From Paracoccaceae bacterium (GTDB taxonomy: Bacteria > Pseudomonadota > Alphaproteobacteria > Rhodobacterales > Rhodobacteraceae), in NCBI GenBank assembly GCA_020832655.1, contig JAFIEF010000005.1, positions 1 to 64,000 on the forward strand: DNA of 64,000 bases, written 5' to 3'. Under the pieces are notes generated by a model, which made no database searches, had not been told where the DNA came from, and was given only the letters and a program-made list of their open reading frames with translations. The position numbers and the translations under genes were made by a program. How positions within the stretch are numbered: position 1 is the stretch's first letter; every line of letters starts with the position of its first letter. Of the stretch, positions 30,834 through 41,766 are shown in pieces.

Positions 30834-33193
30834 GGGCGCTGGACCGCAAATTGCTGCGCGACCTGGGAAGGATATGGGCGCAGACCGTGGCAATCGCGCT
30901 GGTGCTTGGCTGCGGCATCATGGTGATGGTGGCGGCGCATGCCACGCAATCCTCGCTGGTGCAGACCCAATCGGCCTATTATGACCGCCATCGCTTCGCC
31001 GATATGTTCGTGTCCGCGACGCGGGTGCCACAGCCGCTGCTGGCGGAACTGGCAGAAATTGACGGCGTGGCCTGGGTAGACGGGCGGATCGGCTTCCATT
31101 CGGTGCTGGATATTGACGGCATGGATGCCCCGGCAATCGGGCGGGTGCTGTCGCTGCCGCCCGGCAATGCGCAGGGGCTGAACCTGCCGCTCTTGCGTCA
31201 GGGGCGGATGCCCGACCCGGACCGGCTGGACGAGGTGGCGATCAACGAACCCTTCGGGCAGGCCCACGGGCTGGAACCCGGCGCGCGGTTTCGCGCGGTT
31301 CTGAACGGGCAGTTGCGGGAACTGACCGTCACGGGATGGCTGCTTAGCCCCGAATTCATCTATACTATGGCGCCGGGCACGATCATGCCCGATGATCGCA
31401 GTTTCGGCCTGATCTGGCTGAACCAGCCTGCGGCAGCAGCCGTCAAGGATATGCAAGGCGCAGTCAACGAGATCTCGCTGCGGCTGATGCGCGGAGCAGA
31501 TGAACGCGCAGTAATGGTAGCCGTCGACCGGCTGCTGGACCCCTATGGCGGCACCGGTGCCTATGGGCGCGACCGGCAAAGCAGCCATGCCTTTCTGGAC
31601 AGCGAATTACAGCAACTTGGTGGGCTGGCCACCTATCTGCCGCCGGTCTTTCTGGTGGTGGCGGCGTTTCTGGTCAATATGGTGCTGGGGCGGCTGATTG
31701 CGCTGGAACGCCCGCAGATCGGGCTGATGCGCGCGCTGGGCTATAGCCGCACCGAAATCGGGATGCATTACTTCAAGCTTGCCGCGCTGATCGGGGTGAT
31801 CGGCGTGGGCTTGGGCTGGGGCTTTGGCTGGCTGCTGCGCGAAGGCATGCTGGCGCTGTATATGGATTTCTTCCGCTTCCCCTTCCTGCTGCGCGACATC
31901 GCACCGGGGGCGATGCTGGGATCTGCCGCGCTAGGGGTGGGCGCGGTTGGGCTGGGCGCGGCGCGCGCGGTCATGGCCGCCATCCGCCTGCCCCCGGCAG
32001 AAGCCATGTCCCCGCCTGCGCCACCCAGCTTCGCGCGCGGCTGGGTCGACCGGGCAATGGCCGCCCTGCGCCTGCGCCAGACCAGCATGATGATCCTGCG
32101 CTCTATCCTGCGCTGGCCGGGACGGGCGATGATCACGCTGCTCGGCGTGTCAACCTCGGTGGGCGTGCTGGTGTCGTCCTATTTCCTGTTCGACGCAATT
32201 GATGTTGTGCAGAACCGCGTTTTCGAACAGGGCAACCGCCAGCATGTCACCCTGACACTGGCCGCGCCCGCGCCCGAACATGCCGTGCTTGACGCCTATA
32301 CCCTGCCCGGCGTGCTACGTGCCGAAGGTGCCTATGCCGCGCCTGTGCGGCTGATCAATGGCCATCGCAGCCGCACCAGCGCGCTGATGGCCCAATTCCC
32401 AGGCGCGACGCTGGCGCGGGTGATGGATGATGCCACCGGGCTGGTGGAATTACCGCAAACCGGGGTGGTGCTGCCCGATCTGGTGGCACGGCATCTGCAT
32501 ATTTCGGCCGGTGACATGATCGAAGTCGAACTGCTGACCCCACCACGCGAGACCCTGACCCTGCCGGTCACGCAGATCATCCAGCAGGGGCTGGGGGGCG
32601 AGGCCTATATCGCCGCCCCGGCGCTGTTTCAGGCCATGCGCATCGCGCCGCAGGTCAGCCAGATTCATCTGCGCGTCGATCCGCCCGAAATGCCCGCGCT
32701 GCAACATCGGTTGAAGACTGTGCCCGCCATCGCCGGCGTATCCGACTGGGCGCAGGTGCGCGCCCAGTTTCAGGCCGAACTTGATGATGGTATGCTGACA
32801 ATGGTGCTGATCTACACGGTGATCGGCGTGCTAATCGCCATTGGGGTGGTCTATAATGCTGCGCGCATTCAGCTATCGGAACGCGCGCATGAACTGGCCA
32901 GCCTTCGCGTGATGGGCTTTACCCGCTTCGAGGTGGGCTTTGTGCTGGTGGGCGAAATGATGCTGCTGACACTGGTCGCCGTGCCGCTGGGCTGGCTGAT
33001 GGGCTATGCCTTTGCGCAGGGCATGGTCGATGCGGTGTCGACAGATGTGGTGCAACTGCCCTTCGCGATTTCGCGGCGCACCTATGCGCTGGCCGCGCTG
33101 GCCGTTGTCGCCGCTTCGCTGGCGGCGGTTCTGCTGGTGCGGCGCAGGCTGGACCGGATTGATTTGGCCAGCGCGCTGAAGGCAAGAGAGTAA
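30827..33193 (+). CDS. FtsX-like ABC transporter permease
   Basis: 788 aa; two FtsX-like modules; overlaps the upstream ATPase gene. Confidence 0.92.
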   Translation: MVRALDRKLLRDLGRIWAQTVAIALVLGCGIMVMVAAHATQSSLVQTQSAYYDRHRFADMFVSATRVPQPLLAELAEIDGVAWVDGRIGFHSVLDIDGMDAPAIGRVLSLPPGNAQGLNLPLLRQGRMPDPDRLDEVAINEPFGQAHGLEPGARFRAVLNGQLRELTVTGWLLSPEFIYTMAPGTIMPDDRSFGLIWLNQPAAAAVKDMQGAVNEISLRLMRGADERAVMVAVDRLLDPYGGTGAYGRDRQSSHAFLDSELQQLGGLATYLPPVFLVVAAFLVNMVLGRLIALERPQIGLMRALGYSRTEIGMHYFKLAALIGVIGVGLGWGFGWLLREGMLALYMDFFRFPFLLRDIAPGAMLGSAALGVGAVGLGAARAVMAAIRLPPAEAMSPPAPPSFARGWVDRAMAALRLRQTSMMILRSILRWPGRAMITLLGVSTSVGVLVSSYFLFDAIDVVQNRVFEQGNRQHVTLTLAAPAPEHAVLDAYTLPGVLRAEGAYAAPVRLINGHRSRTSALMAQFPGATLARVMDDATGLVELPQTGVVLPDLVARHLHISAGDMIEVELLTPPRETLTLPVTQIIQQGLGGEAYIAAPALFQAMRIAPQVSQIHLRVDPPEMPALQHRLKTVPAIAGVSDWAQVRAQFQAELDDGMLTMVLIYTVIGVLIAIGVVYNAARIQLSERAHELASLRVMGFTRFEVGFVLVGEMMLLTLVAVPLGWLMGYAFAQGMVDAVSTDVVQLPFAISRRTYALAALAVVAASLAAVLLVRRRLDRIDLASALKARE

Positions 33194-33212
33194 GGACGAA
33201 AGGAACAGGTTC

Positions 33213-34424
33213 ATGTCACGCACAAGGCTGGCACTGGGGATCGTGGTGCTGCTTGGCCTGGGGGCCGCAGCGATCTGGGCGCTATGGCCAGAGCCGCAGC
33301 CGGTCGATCTGGGGCAGGTCGAACGCGCGCCGATGCAGATCACCCTGACCGCCGAGGGCGTGACCCGCGTGCGCAACCCCGTCACCATCACCGCCCCGAT
33401 AACGGGCACCACCACGCGCTCGCCGGTGCAGACCGGCGACAGCGTGCGCGCGGGCGAAACCCTGATTGCAGTGATCCAGGCGGCAGACCCCGCGCTGATG
33501 GATGCGCGCAGCCGCGCGCAGGCCGAAGCCGCCGTGGCAGAGGCCGAAGCCGCCGTGCAACTGGCCGAGGCCAATCTTGAGCGCGCCGAATCCGCCCTTG
33601 ACCATGCCCGCGCGCAACTTGAACGCGGCGAACGCCTAGCCGCCAGCGGCACCATATCGCAGCGCATGCTGGAAGATTTGCAACAGGCCGTCACCTCTGC
33701 CCGTCAGGGGCTAAGCGCAGCGCGCGCGGAACGCGATCTGTCGCAGGCAACGCTGCTGCGCGCGCGCGCGCAGCTTCTGGGGCCGGAAGCCACGCGCCTG
33801 CCCAATGGCGAGCCGGGGGAATGCTGTGTGCGCATCATCGCGCCGGTCAGCGGCACGGTTCTGAATGTCACCGACCGCAATGCACGTCAGGTCAGCGCGG
33901 GCACCCCGCTTGTGACCATCGGCGACCTGGCCGATCTGGAGATCGAGCTTGACCTATTGTCCAGCGATGCGGTGCGCGTGCCCGCTGACGCGCCCGCGCG
34001 CATAACACGCTGGGGCGGCGAGGCTGTGCTGAAGGCGCGGCTGCGCCGGATCGAGCCAGCCGCCTTCACCCGCGTCTCGGCGCTGGGGATCGAGGAACAG
34101 CGCGTGCGGCTGCAACTGGATCTGCTGACCCCGCCCCAGGACCGCCCCGGTCTGGGCGATCAGTTCCGCGTGCTGGCGCAGATCACCCTGTGGCAGGACG
34201 ACTCGGTTCTGCAACTTCCGCAAAGCGCGCTGTTTCGTCACGGCGATGGCTGGGCGGTGTTTCGCAAGCTTGATGGTCAGGCGCTGCTGACCCCGGTTAC
34301 GCCGGGGCGGCGCTCTGCCGACAATGTGGAAATACTGGATGGTATAGAGGCCGGCACGCAGGTGGTTCTGTTCCCGCCCGCCAGCCTGAGCGATGGCGCG
34401 CGGATTATTCCGCGCGATGGCTGA
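33213..34424 (+). CDS. HlyD-family periplasmic adaptor subunit
   Basis: Signal/TM N-terminus, lipoyl-like halves (PITGTTTRSPVQTGDSVRAGETL), coiled-coil EAAVAEAEAAVQLAEANLERAESALDHARAQL. Confidence 0.92.
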   Translation: MSRTRLALGIVVLLGLGAAAIWALWPEPQPVDLGQVERAPMQITLTAEGVTRVRNPVTITAPITGTTTRSPVQTGDSVRAGETLIAVIQAADPALMDARSRAQAEAAVAEAEAAVQLAEANLERAESALDHARAQLERGERLAASGTISQRMLEDLQQAVTSARQGLSAARAERDLSQATLLRARAQLLGPEATRLPNGEPGECCVRIIAPVSGTVLNVTDRNARQVSAGTPLVTIGDLADLEIELDLLSSDAVRVPADAPARITRWGGEAVLKARLRRIEPAAFTRVSALGIEEQRVRLQLDLLTPPQDRPGLGDQFRVLAQITLWQDDSVLQLPQSALFRHGDGWAVFRKLDGQALLTPVTPGRRSADNVEILDGIEAGTQVVLFPPASLSDGARIIPRDG

Positions 34425-34483
34425 GTGGCCCGCAATTGGGGGTGGGATGCGCGCATCCACGCCCCCTGCGGGCCGGATCGGCG

Positions 34484-34684
34484 TCAGCCGATGATGCGGT
34501 CGATATCGCTGCGCACCAGCCCGACATCTGCCAGTTCGCGATCCGTCAGCTTGTGCAGTTCGCGGCGCGTGATACGGGTATCGTTCCAGGTCTTCAGGGT
34601 GGCGAAAAACGCGCCAAGCGACAGGCCCTGGAAACCGTCAAGCGCGCGCTCGACATGCGGGCGGCTTTGTTCGTAGAAGGTCAT
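34484..34684 (-). CDS. DUF1127 (YjiS-like) small protein
   Basis: 66 aa; TRRELHKLTDRELADVGLVRSDIDRII. Confidence 0.85.
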   Translation of the reverse strand: MTFYEQSRPHVERALDGFQGLSLGAFFATLKTWNDTRITRRELHKLTDRELADVGLVRSDIDRIIG

Positions 34685-34906
34685 CTTCGGTCTCCATTCG
34701 GGAAGTTTTATAACTGCCCATTATGCAGGCAGTGATGCAGAGCTATGCCTCTCTGCTGCGCAGCACAACTACCGAAATCCGCAACTCCACTATGCAAATT
34801 TCGCATGACACCCCGCGCCATCCGTCAAATCGAAACGCTTGGCAGATGTTCGCCTTTCGTGCTAACAGTTTTGCAACAAGGGCAGGCAGACAGCGAAAGG
34901 CCAGAT

Positions 34907-35410
34907 ATGCGCGTCATCGGCATTGATCCCGGCTTGCGGAATCTGGGCTGGGGCATCATCGAGGCCGAAGGCAGCAGGCTGCGCCATATCGGCAACGGGG
35001 TGTGCCACTCTGACCCCGGCGGCACATTGGCCGCGCGGCTGCTGGAACTGCACAGCCAGTTGACCGAGGTTATCAGGCAATATCGCCCCAATATGGCCGC
35101 GGTAGAGCAGACCTTTGTCAACAAGGACGCGGTGGCCACGCTGAAGCTGGGCAGCGCGCGCGGTATCGCGCTTCTGGTGCCGGCGCAGGCCGGGCTTCAG
35201 GTCGGCGAATACGCCCCCAATGCGGTCAAGAAGGCGGTGGTCGGCGTGGGCAAGGCCGCCAAGGAACAGGTTGATCATATGGTGCGCATGCAGCTTCCCG
35301 GCGTACAGATTGCCGGGCCGGATGCTGCCGATGCGCTGGCAATTGCCATCTGCCACGCCTTTCACGGCCAATCGGCGCAGCGCATGGCGCTGGCAAGGGG
35401 CGCGCGATGA
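34907..35410 (+). CDS. ruvC: Crossover junction endodeoxyribonuclease RuvC
   Basis: [22 protein letters not shown]...[50 protein letters not shown]...[13 protein letters not shown]. Confidence 0.97.
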   Translation: MRVIGIDPGLRNLGWGIIEAEGSRLRHIGNGVCHSDPGGTLAARLLELHSQLTEVIRQYRPNMAAVEQTFVNKDAVATLKLGSARGIALLVPAQAGLQVGEYAPNAVKKAVVGVGKAAKEQVDHMVRMQLPGVQIAGPDAADALAIAICHAFHGQSAQRMALARGAR

Positions 35411-36075
35411 TCGGCAAAATATCGGGCATACTGGACATGCGCGGGCCGGACCATGTGCTGGTCGATGTGCGCGGGGTGGGCTATATCGTTTTCGTCTCTG
35501 AGCGCACCCTTGCGCGGCTGCCCGCCATCGGGCAGGTGGTGGCGCTATACACCGATCTGGTGGTGCGCGAGGATCTGTTGCAGCTTTACGGTTTCATCAG
35601 CCTTCAGGAAAAGGAATGGCACCGCGTGCTGACCTCGGTGCAGGGGGTGGGGGCGAAGGCGTCGCTGGCAATTCTGGGCGCGCTGGGGCCGAATGGCGTG
35701 GCACGGGCGATTGCGCTGGGCGACAGCGCGGCCTTGCGCGCCGCGCCCGGTGTCGGGCCGAAACTGGCGCAACGCATCGCCAATGAGTTGAAGGACAAGG
35801 CGCCTGCGCTGATGGCGGTCGAGGTTGCACCCGCCCCTGTGGCCGAGGCACCGGCCAGCCCCGCCGCGCCAGGTCCCGCCCCCCCGCAAGCCCCTGCCCC
35901 CGCTTCCGCCCCGCAATCAAACGCCGTGGCCGAAGCCATGTCGGCGCTGGCCAATCTGGGCTATGGCCCCTCTGACGCCGCCCGCGCAGTGGCTGAAGCA
36001 CAATCCACCACGCCAGAGGCCGACACCCCTGCCCTGATCCGCGCCGCGCTGCGCCTGCTCGCCCCGAAAGGGTAG
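35407..36075 (+). CDS. ruvA: Holliday junction branch migration protein RuvA
   Basis: [31 protein letters not shown]...[17 protein letters not shown]...[20 protein letters not shown]; long Ala/Pro linker before domain III. Confidence 0.96.
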   Translation: MIGKISGILDMRGPDHVLVDVRGVGYIVFVSERTLARLPAIGQVVALYTDLVVREDLLQLYGFISLQEKEWHRVLTSVQGVGAKASLAILGALGPNGVARAIALGDSAALRAAPGVGPKLAQRIANELKDKAPALMAVEVAPAPVAEAPASPAAPGPAPPQAPAPASAPQSNAVAEAMSALANLGYGPSDAARAVAEAQSTTPEADTPALIRAALRLLAPKG

Positions 36076-36079
36076 AAGT

Positions 36080-36997
36080 ATGAGAAGCCAACCGATTTCA
36101 AGACTGACCAACCTGGCACCGCGCATGGCATGGCCCGACGAAGCGCGGGACTTCACCCCTTGGCTGGCCGAAAACCTCGACCATCTGAATGACGCCATTG
36201 GGCTTGAACTGGAACTGACCGGGCGCGAGGTCACGGTAGAAGGCTTTGCGGCAGATATACTTGCCCGTGATGTTACCGATGACAGCAATGTGCTGATCGA
36301 AAATCAACTGGAGCGGACAGACCATCAGCATCTGGGACAGATCATGACATATCTGGCGGGGCTGGATGCGCGCACAGTGATTTGGATCGCCCCAGAATTT
36401 CGCGAGCCGCATCTCTCTGCTATCGGCTGGCTCAACCAGCATACATCCGAAGCATTCGCCTTTTTTGCTGTCAGGTTGCGGGTTGTCAGCATCGCGGGTA
36501 GCCCGCCTGCGCCGATCTTCGAGGTGATGGAAAAACCCAACGGCTGGGAGCGCCGCCTCCAACATGCTGCAACCCGGAATGGTGGCTCGGCACGCGGGGA
36601 TTCGCGCGCCGCATTCTGGGCCGCCTATCTAGAGCGGTTTCCGCAGGCCACAGAATGGGGGCTGGCCCCTCGCCGACATTCAAACGCGTGGGTCAAGAAT
36701 GTGCTCTGTGGCAGGATCTGGCTGTCGCTCTGGATCGGAGATGAAAACTGTGGCGTTTTTGTCCGTGGCCCCTTTGGAACCTCTATGGAAGAAACGGCCG
36801 AGCTTCTGGAACCTTATCTCGATGGACTGAGAGAATATTTGAATATTCCAAGGGTCTCTGAAACCCGTTACCCCCTGCTTCAGCGTTTGGAAATAAGTGC
36901 CGCTGATGCCTCCAACTGGCCGCAGATCATTGACTGGATGGAGGAAACACGAGACCGCTACACACGCGCAATCAACCAGATCGTTGACATCACATGA
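36080..36997 (+). CDS. PD-(D/E)XK nuclease-like / DUF4268-like protein between ruvA and ruvB
   Basis: [56 protein letters not shown]-terminal [17 protein letters not shown]; 4-bp gap after ruvA and ATGA overlap with ruvB. Confidence 0.7.
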   Translation: MRSQPISRLTNLAPRMAWPDEARDFTPWLAENLDHLNDAIGLELELTGREVTVEGFAADILARDVTDDSNVLIENQLERTDHQHLGQIMTYLAGLDARTVIWIAPEFREPHLSAIGWLNQHTSEAFAFFAVRLRVVSIAGSPPAPIFEVMEKPNGWERRLQHAATRNGGSARGDSRAAFWAAYLERFPQATEWGLAPRRHSNAWVKNVLCGRIWLSLWIGDENCGVFVRGPFGTSMEETAELLEPYLDGLREYLNIPRVSETRYPLLQRLEISAADASNWPQIIDWMEETRDRYTRAINQIVDIT

Positions 36998-38031
36998 CCA
37001 ATCCCGACCCCGGCCTGCGCGGCGCAGACCTGCCTGACGACCCGCCCGAACTGGACCGCGCGCTGCGCCCGCAGGCGCTGGATGATTTCGTGGGCCAGGC
37101 AGAGGTCCGCGCCAATCTGCGCATCTTCATCCAGTCAGCGCGGATGCGCGGGCAGGCGATGGATCACACGCTGTTCTATGGCCCGCCCGGTCTGGGCAAG
37201 ACCACGCTGGCACAGATCATGGCGCGTGAATTGGGGGTCGGGTTTCGCATGACCTCCGGCCCGGTGCTGGCCAGGGCGGGCGATCTGGCCGCAATTCTGA
37301 CCAATCTGGAAGCCCGTGATGTACTGTTCATTGATGAAATTCACCGCCTGAACCCGGTGGTCGAAGAAGTTCTCTATCCGGCGATGGAGGATTTCCAGCT
37401 TGATCTGGTGATCGGTGAAGGGCCGGCCGCGCGCACTGTGCGCATTGAATTGCAGCCCTTCACGCTGGTGGGCGCGACCACGCGGCTGGGGCTGCTGACC
37501 ACGCCCTTGCGCGACCGTTTCGGCATCCCCACGCGGCTGCAATTCTATACCGAGGCTGAACTCTGCCAGATCGTGACACGCGGCGCGCGACTTCTGGGGG
37601 TGCAGGCCGATGAGGAAGGCGTGCGCGAAGTGGCGCGGCGCGCGCGCGGCACCCCGCGCATTGCCGGTCGCCTGCTGCGCCGGGTGGTGGATTTTGCGCT
37701 GGTTGAAGGCGACGGGCATCTGACGCGCAAACTGGCCGATGACGCGCTGACCCGGCTGGGGGTGGACAATCTGGGCCTTGACGGGGCCGACCGGCGCTAT
37801 CTGACATTGCTGGCGGAAAATTATGGCGGCGGGCCAGTGGGGGTGGAAACCATCGCTGCTGCATTATCCGAAAGCCGCGACGCGATTGAAGAGGTGATCG
37901 AGCCGTTCCTGCTGCAACAGGGGTTGATTGCGCGCACCCCGCGCGGCCGGATGCTGGCGGCACGCGCCTGGGCGCATCTGGGCCTGCCTGCCCCGCGCAA
38001 TGAAGGTCAGGGCGGGCTGTTCGACGCATAG
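36994..38031 (+). CDS. ruvB: Holliday junction DNA helicase RuvB
   Basis: [58 protein letters not shown]...[56 protein letters not shown]. Confidence 0.98.
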   Translation: MTNPDPGLRGADLPDDPPELDRALRPQALDDFVGQAEVRANLRIFIQSARMRGQAMDHTLFYGPPGLGKTTLAQIMARELGVGFRMTSGPVLARAGDLAAILTNLEARDVLFIDEIHRLNPVVEEVLYPAMEDFQLDLVIGEGPAARTVRIELQPFTLVGATTRLGLLTTPLRDRFGIPTRLQFYTEAELCQIVTRGARLLGVQADEEGVREVARRARGTPRIAGRLLRRVVDFALVEGDGHLTRKLADDALTRLGVDNLGLDGADRRYLTLLAENYGGGPVGVETIAAALSESRDAIEEVIEPFLLQQGLIARTPRGRMLAARAWAHLGLPAPRNEGQGGLFDA

Positions 38032-38051
38032 CCGCGTGGCGCGCGCGCGGA

Positions 38052-40310
38052 TCATTCCGGGGGATGTCGCGCCTGTAACTGCGCGGGCGCATATTGCGCC
38101 AACACGTCCAGCAGCTTTGCCTTGCGCACCGGCTTGGTCAAAGCCCCTGTCATGCCGACAGATTTCAGCTTTGCGGTTTCTTCGGGCAGGACATGGGCGG
38201 TCAGGGCGATGATCGGCACATCCGCGCCATCGGGCCGCGCGCGGATAAGGCGCGTGGCCTCGCGACCATCCATTTCGGGCATGGAAATATCCATGAAGAT
38301 CAGATCGGGCCTGAACTCGGGAAATGTCTCGACCGCCTCGCGCCCGTTATGGGCAAAGACAAGCTCTACAGCCTGGCCCTTCATCATCTTGGAGAAGACC
38401 AGCCTGTTGGTGGCGTTGTCTTCGGCATAAAGCACGCGCAGGGGGCGGGAACCCTGCAGCGCTGCGTGCGGGTCTTCGGTCAGGGTCTGGCCGGGGGCAT
38501 CGGTCGCATCCGGGTCAAGAATGCCGTGAACGGCAGCGGCAAAATCATGCCATCGCACGGGCTTGGGCAGGCTGGCCTGCACGGTCCCGTCAGCGGTCAG
38601 GGCAGCGCTTTGCGTCATGGACGAGCACAGCATCAGCAGCGGGCAATCCGTGTGATCTGCCCGGATCGTCCGGGCCAGTTCAGCCGCTGGTTGGGCCTGC
38701 AGATCCTGATCCAGAACAACCAGATCGAACTGGCCCGCGCGCAATGCCTGCGACGCGGACTCAGCCTGTATCGCGGTGCTGACCGCAACCTCGCAGACCC
38801 GCAAGCGCCGTTCCAGAATTGCGCGGCTGACCAGATGATCGCTGATCAACAGCACCTGTCCCAGCGCTTGGGGCAAGCTGCAGGGCACCCCCTGCTTTGC
38901 GGGCGAGATGAAAGGCAGTTCCAGCGCGAAGCCGAAGCAAGAGCCAATGCCCGGCTCTGAATCCAGCCACATGGAGCCGCCCATCGCCGGGACAATCCGC
39001 CGCGAGATCGCCAGCCCCAGCCCCGTGCCCTCGAAGCGGCGATTGGCAGCATCATCGACCTGCTGGAACTCGGCAAAGACCTGATCGTGATGCTCGGCGG
39101 CGATGCCGATACCGGTATCTTCGACCGTGATATGGACAAGCTGGTGATCAGGCTGCGCCTCGCTGCCTGTTGATGCCCCCACGACACGGACCAGAACATA
39201 GCCGCTATCGGTGAATTTGACGGCGTTGCCGACCAGATTGGTCAGAACCTGCCGCAAGCGCCCCGGATCGGCCTTCGCGCTGCTGGGCAGGAAGATGTCA
39301 TAGTCAAGGATCAGTTCCACCCCCTTGCCATGCGCGACCGGGGCCATCAGCATCAGCACCTCATGTATGGCCTGTTCCAGATCGAAGATTTCGGGGTGCA
39401 GTTCCATCTTGTCGGCATCCATCTTGGAAAAATCCAGGATGTCGTTGATGATCAGGACCAGCGCCTGCGCGCTGCTGCGGATTGTCTGGGCATAGATGCG
39501 CTGTTCGTGATCAAGTGCGGTTTCTGCCAGCAATTCCGCCATGCCCACCACGCCATTCATCGGGGTGCGGATCTCATGGCTCATATTCGCCAGGAAATTG
39601 GATTTGGCTTGCGCGGCGGCTTCGGCGCGGCGCTGCGCCTCTATCAGTTCGTCCTGGTAGTGCAGGCTTTGGGTAATGTTGCGCACAAGGCTGACATAAT
39701 CGCCATTCGGCGCGCGACGGTCCATCAGCCTTACGCCCGTCCCGTTGGCAAAATGCAACTTCACCTGCGCGATCTCGGGCGTGTCCCAGCGCGCCAGCAT
39801 CCATGTGACCCACTTGTCGGGGCTGGTACCGTCCAGTTTGACCAGCTCTTCATGGGCACAGATTTCCAGAATGCGCCGGTAGCTGATGCCCTTGGTGACT
39901 TCGGGAAAGTCGCGAAATGTCGCCAGATAGGCCTGATTTGCCAGGACCAGATTCCGCCGGGAATCGAAGACAGCAAAGCCGTCGCGGATGGTCTCCACCG
40001 CCTCGCGCAGACGCAAATCGGCCAGATCAGCGACCGAGTTGGCCACGCGCAACTGTTTCGAGGTATGGGCATTCACCCCTTCCAGCTGCTGCGCGACACT
40101 GTTCATCTGCTGAAGCTTGTCGCGCTGGGCGATGACCTGGTCCGATAGCCGATGGGCATGGGCCTTGAGTTGCGCATTGGCCTGCGTCAGTTCGCGGCGG
40201 GCCTGTTCCAGCAACCGTTCGGCGCGCAGTCGCGCGCGGCGTTCATGCAAAAGCATATCATGTCGGATCTGCTGCATCAGATGAAGCTGCCGGTCGGGAA
40301 CATTCGGCAT
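38052..40310 (-). CDS. Hybrid sensor histidine kinase / response regulator (PAS, HisKA, HATPase, two receiver-like domains)
   Basis: SNFLANMSHEIRTPMNGVVGMAELL; VGNAVKFTDSGYVLV; FEGTGLGLAISRRIV; LRVLYAEDNATNRLVFSKMM...PDLIFMDISMPEMDG. Confidence 0.95.
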   Translation of the reverse strand: MPNVPDRQLHLMQQIRHDMLLHERRARLRAERLLEQARRELTQANAQLKAHAHRLSDQVIAQRDKLQQMNSVAQQLEGVNAHTSKQLRVANSVADLADLRLREAVETIRDGFAVFDSRRNLVLANQAYLATFRDFPEVTKGISYRRILEICAHEELVKLDGTSPDKWVTWMLARWDTPEIAQVKLHFANGTGVRLMDRRAPNGDYVSLVRNITQSLHYQDELIEAQRRAEAAAQAKSNFLANMSHEIRTPMNGVVGMAELLAETALDHEQRIYAQTIRSSAQALVLIINDILDFSKMDADKMELHPEIFDLEQAIHEVLMLMAPVAHGKGVELILDYDIFLPSSAKADPGRLRQVLTNLVGNAVKFTDSGYVLVRVVGASTGSEAQPDHQLVHITVEDTGIGIAAEHHDQVFAEFQQVDDAANRRFEGTGLGLAISRRIVPAMGGSMWLDSEPGIGSCFGFALELPFISPAKQGVPCSLPQALGQVLLISDHLVSRAILERRLRVCEVAVSTAIQAESASQALRAGQFDLVVLDQDLQAQPAAELARTIRADHTDCPLLMLCSSMTQSAALTADGTVQASLPKPVRWHDFAAAVHGILDPDATDAPGQTLTEDPHAALQGSRPLRVLYAEDNATNRLVFSKMMKGQAVELVFAHNGREAVETFPEFRPDLIFMDISMPEMDGREATRLIRARPDGADVPIIALTAHVLPEETAKLKSVGMTGALTKPVRKAKLLDVLAQYAPAQLQARHPPE

Positions 40311-40393
40311 TTGTTGTGCCGGTCCAACATGAATATGGCCTTAACGCGCGGCAGCGAGGGCGTGCGCGACAAACACAAGGGCTGCCCTGATGG

Positions 40394-41359
40394 CTAGGTC
40401 GCGCCGCGCGGCGCGGCGGCGCGGCGCAGCCGGTCATTGATCGCAGCCCCCAGCCCGTCATCGGGCACCGGGGCGACGGCAATCGGGCGGCCCAGCGCAT
40501 CGGCGCTGTGCAGCGTGGCGAACAATCTGGCGGCAGCCTCGGCCAGATCGCCGGTGGCCGACAGGTTGAATTCCGCGCCCTTGCAATCGGGGCCAAAGCC
40601 GATCCAGACCTCGCCCGTCCGGGGGCGCATGGCGTTCAGCCGCACCGCCGCCCCTGGCGCGTAATGCGATGCCAGCTGCCCCGGCGCGGTGATCCTGCCA
40701 TCGCCGGGCGGTGCCGGCATCTGGCCCAGATGCGCGGCCAGCGCGTCCTTGCTGATGCCGCCTTCGCGCAGCAGGGTGGCGCGCGCGCCGGTCAACCCCA
40801 GAATCGTCGATTCCACCCCCACCGGACAGGCGCCGCCATCCAGCACCGCCGCAATACGCCCGCCCAGACCCGCCATGACATGCGCCGCTGTGGTCGGGCT
40901 GATCCGGCCCGAGGGGTTGGCCGAAGGCGCAGCCACCGGCCCGCCAAACGCCGCCAGCAGGCGCTGCGCCACCGGATGGGCGGGCATGCGCAGCGCGACG
41001 CTGTCCAGCACCGCCGTCACTGCCGGGGCCAGCCCGTGCCCTGCGCGCAAGGGCAGCACCAATGTCAGCGCGCCGGGCCAGAAGGCGCGCATCACTTGCT
41101 CGGCGCGGGGATCAACCTGTGCGATCTCGCGCGCCATTTCCGGCCCCGACACATGCACGATCAGCGGGTTATGCGCGGGCCGCCCCTTGGCGGCAAAGAT
41201 ATCCGCCACGGCCTGCGGACAACGCGCATCGCCTGCAAGCCCATAAACCGTTTCCGTGGGCATCGCCACCAACCCGCCCTGACGCAGCAGCGCTGCGGCG
41301 CGGATAATGCCATCTTCGGTTGCAGGCAACAACGCAGTGGGCGCGTGGGGCTGGGGCAT
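40394..41359 (-). CDS. L-threonylcarbamoyladenylate synthase (Sua5/TsaC family, long form)
   Basis: LRQGGLVAMPTETVYGLAGDARCPQAVADIFAAKGRPAHNPLIVHV...SANPSGRISPTTAAHV; C-terminal Sua5 domain APGQLASHYAPGA. Confidence 0.94.
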   Translation of the reverse strand: MPQPHAPTALLPATEDGIIRAAALLRQGGLVAMPTETVYGLAGDARCPQAVADIFAAKGRPAHNPLIVHVSGPEMAREIAQVDPRAEQVMRAFWPGALTLVLPLRAGHGLAPAVTAVLDSVALRMPAHPVAQRLLAAFGGPVAAPSANPSGRISPTTAAHVMAGLGGRIAAVLDGGACPVGVESTILGLTGARATLLREGGISKDALAAHLGQMPAPPGDGRITAPGQLASHYAPGAAVRLNAMRPRTGEVWIGFGPDCKGAEFNLSATGDLAEAAARLFATLHSADALGRPIAVAPVPDDGLGAAINDRLRRAAAPRGAT

Positions 41360-41478
41360 GGTGTGACGTGGCGTCCCTGTTTGGAATTCCCGGCAGGCAG
41401 GCTAGAATGCCCTATTAGGCATTGCACCCCGCCTTGCCAAGCGCCACGCCGTCATCCATGCCGTTCGAAGGAGTTGTC

Positions 41479-41757
41479 ATGCCCTATCGCGCCCCGCTTC
41501 AGGATTTTCGCTTTCTGCTGGATCATGTCATAGGTTTTGATCAGGTCAGCGGAACCGGGATGTTTGCCGAGGCCACGGCAGAGACAACCCAGGCCATCCT
41601 GACCGAAGCCGCGCGGCTATGCGAGGATGTGATGGCGCCCTTGCAGCGCAATGGTGATCTGCACCCGGCACGGCTGGAGAACGGCGACGTGGGCCCCACC
41701 CCCGGGTTTTGCCCTGGCGTCCGCCCCCATGAGGAAGGGGGCGGGCGGGGCCGTTGA
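41479..41757 (+). pseudogene. Acyl-CoA dehydrogenase N-terminal fragment, terminated by frameshift inside the tandem duplication
   Basis: MPYRAPLQDFRFLLDHVIGFDQVSGTGMFAEATAETTQAILTEAARLCEDVMAPLQRNGDLHPARLENGDV then non-family sequence and stop; SD gaaggag upstream. Confidence 0.75.
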
Positions 41758-41766
41758 CCGGATACC
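41591..41766 (+). repeat. Tandem imperfect duplication, unit 1 (176 bp)
   Basis: Aligns to 41767-41942 with about 41 substitutions and one compensating +1/-1 indel pair. Confidence 0.9.

Noticed and set aside
41700-41755. Independent GC-rich REP element (ccgcccccatgaggaagggggcgg) in the acyl-CoA dehydrogenase gene
   Set aside because: On alignment this stretch is part of unit 1 of the 176-bp duplication and matches ttccgcgccattgccgaaggcggctgg in unit 2, so no separate element is needed.
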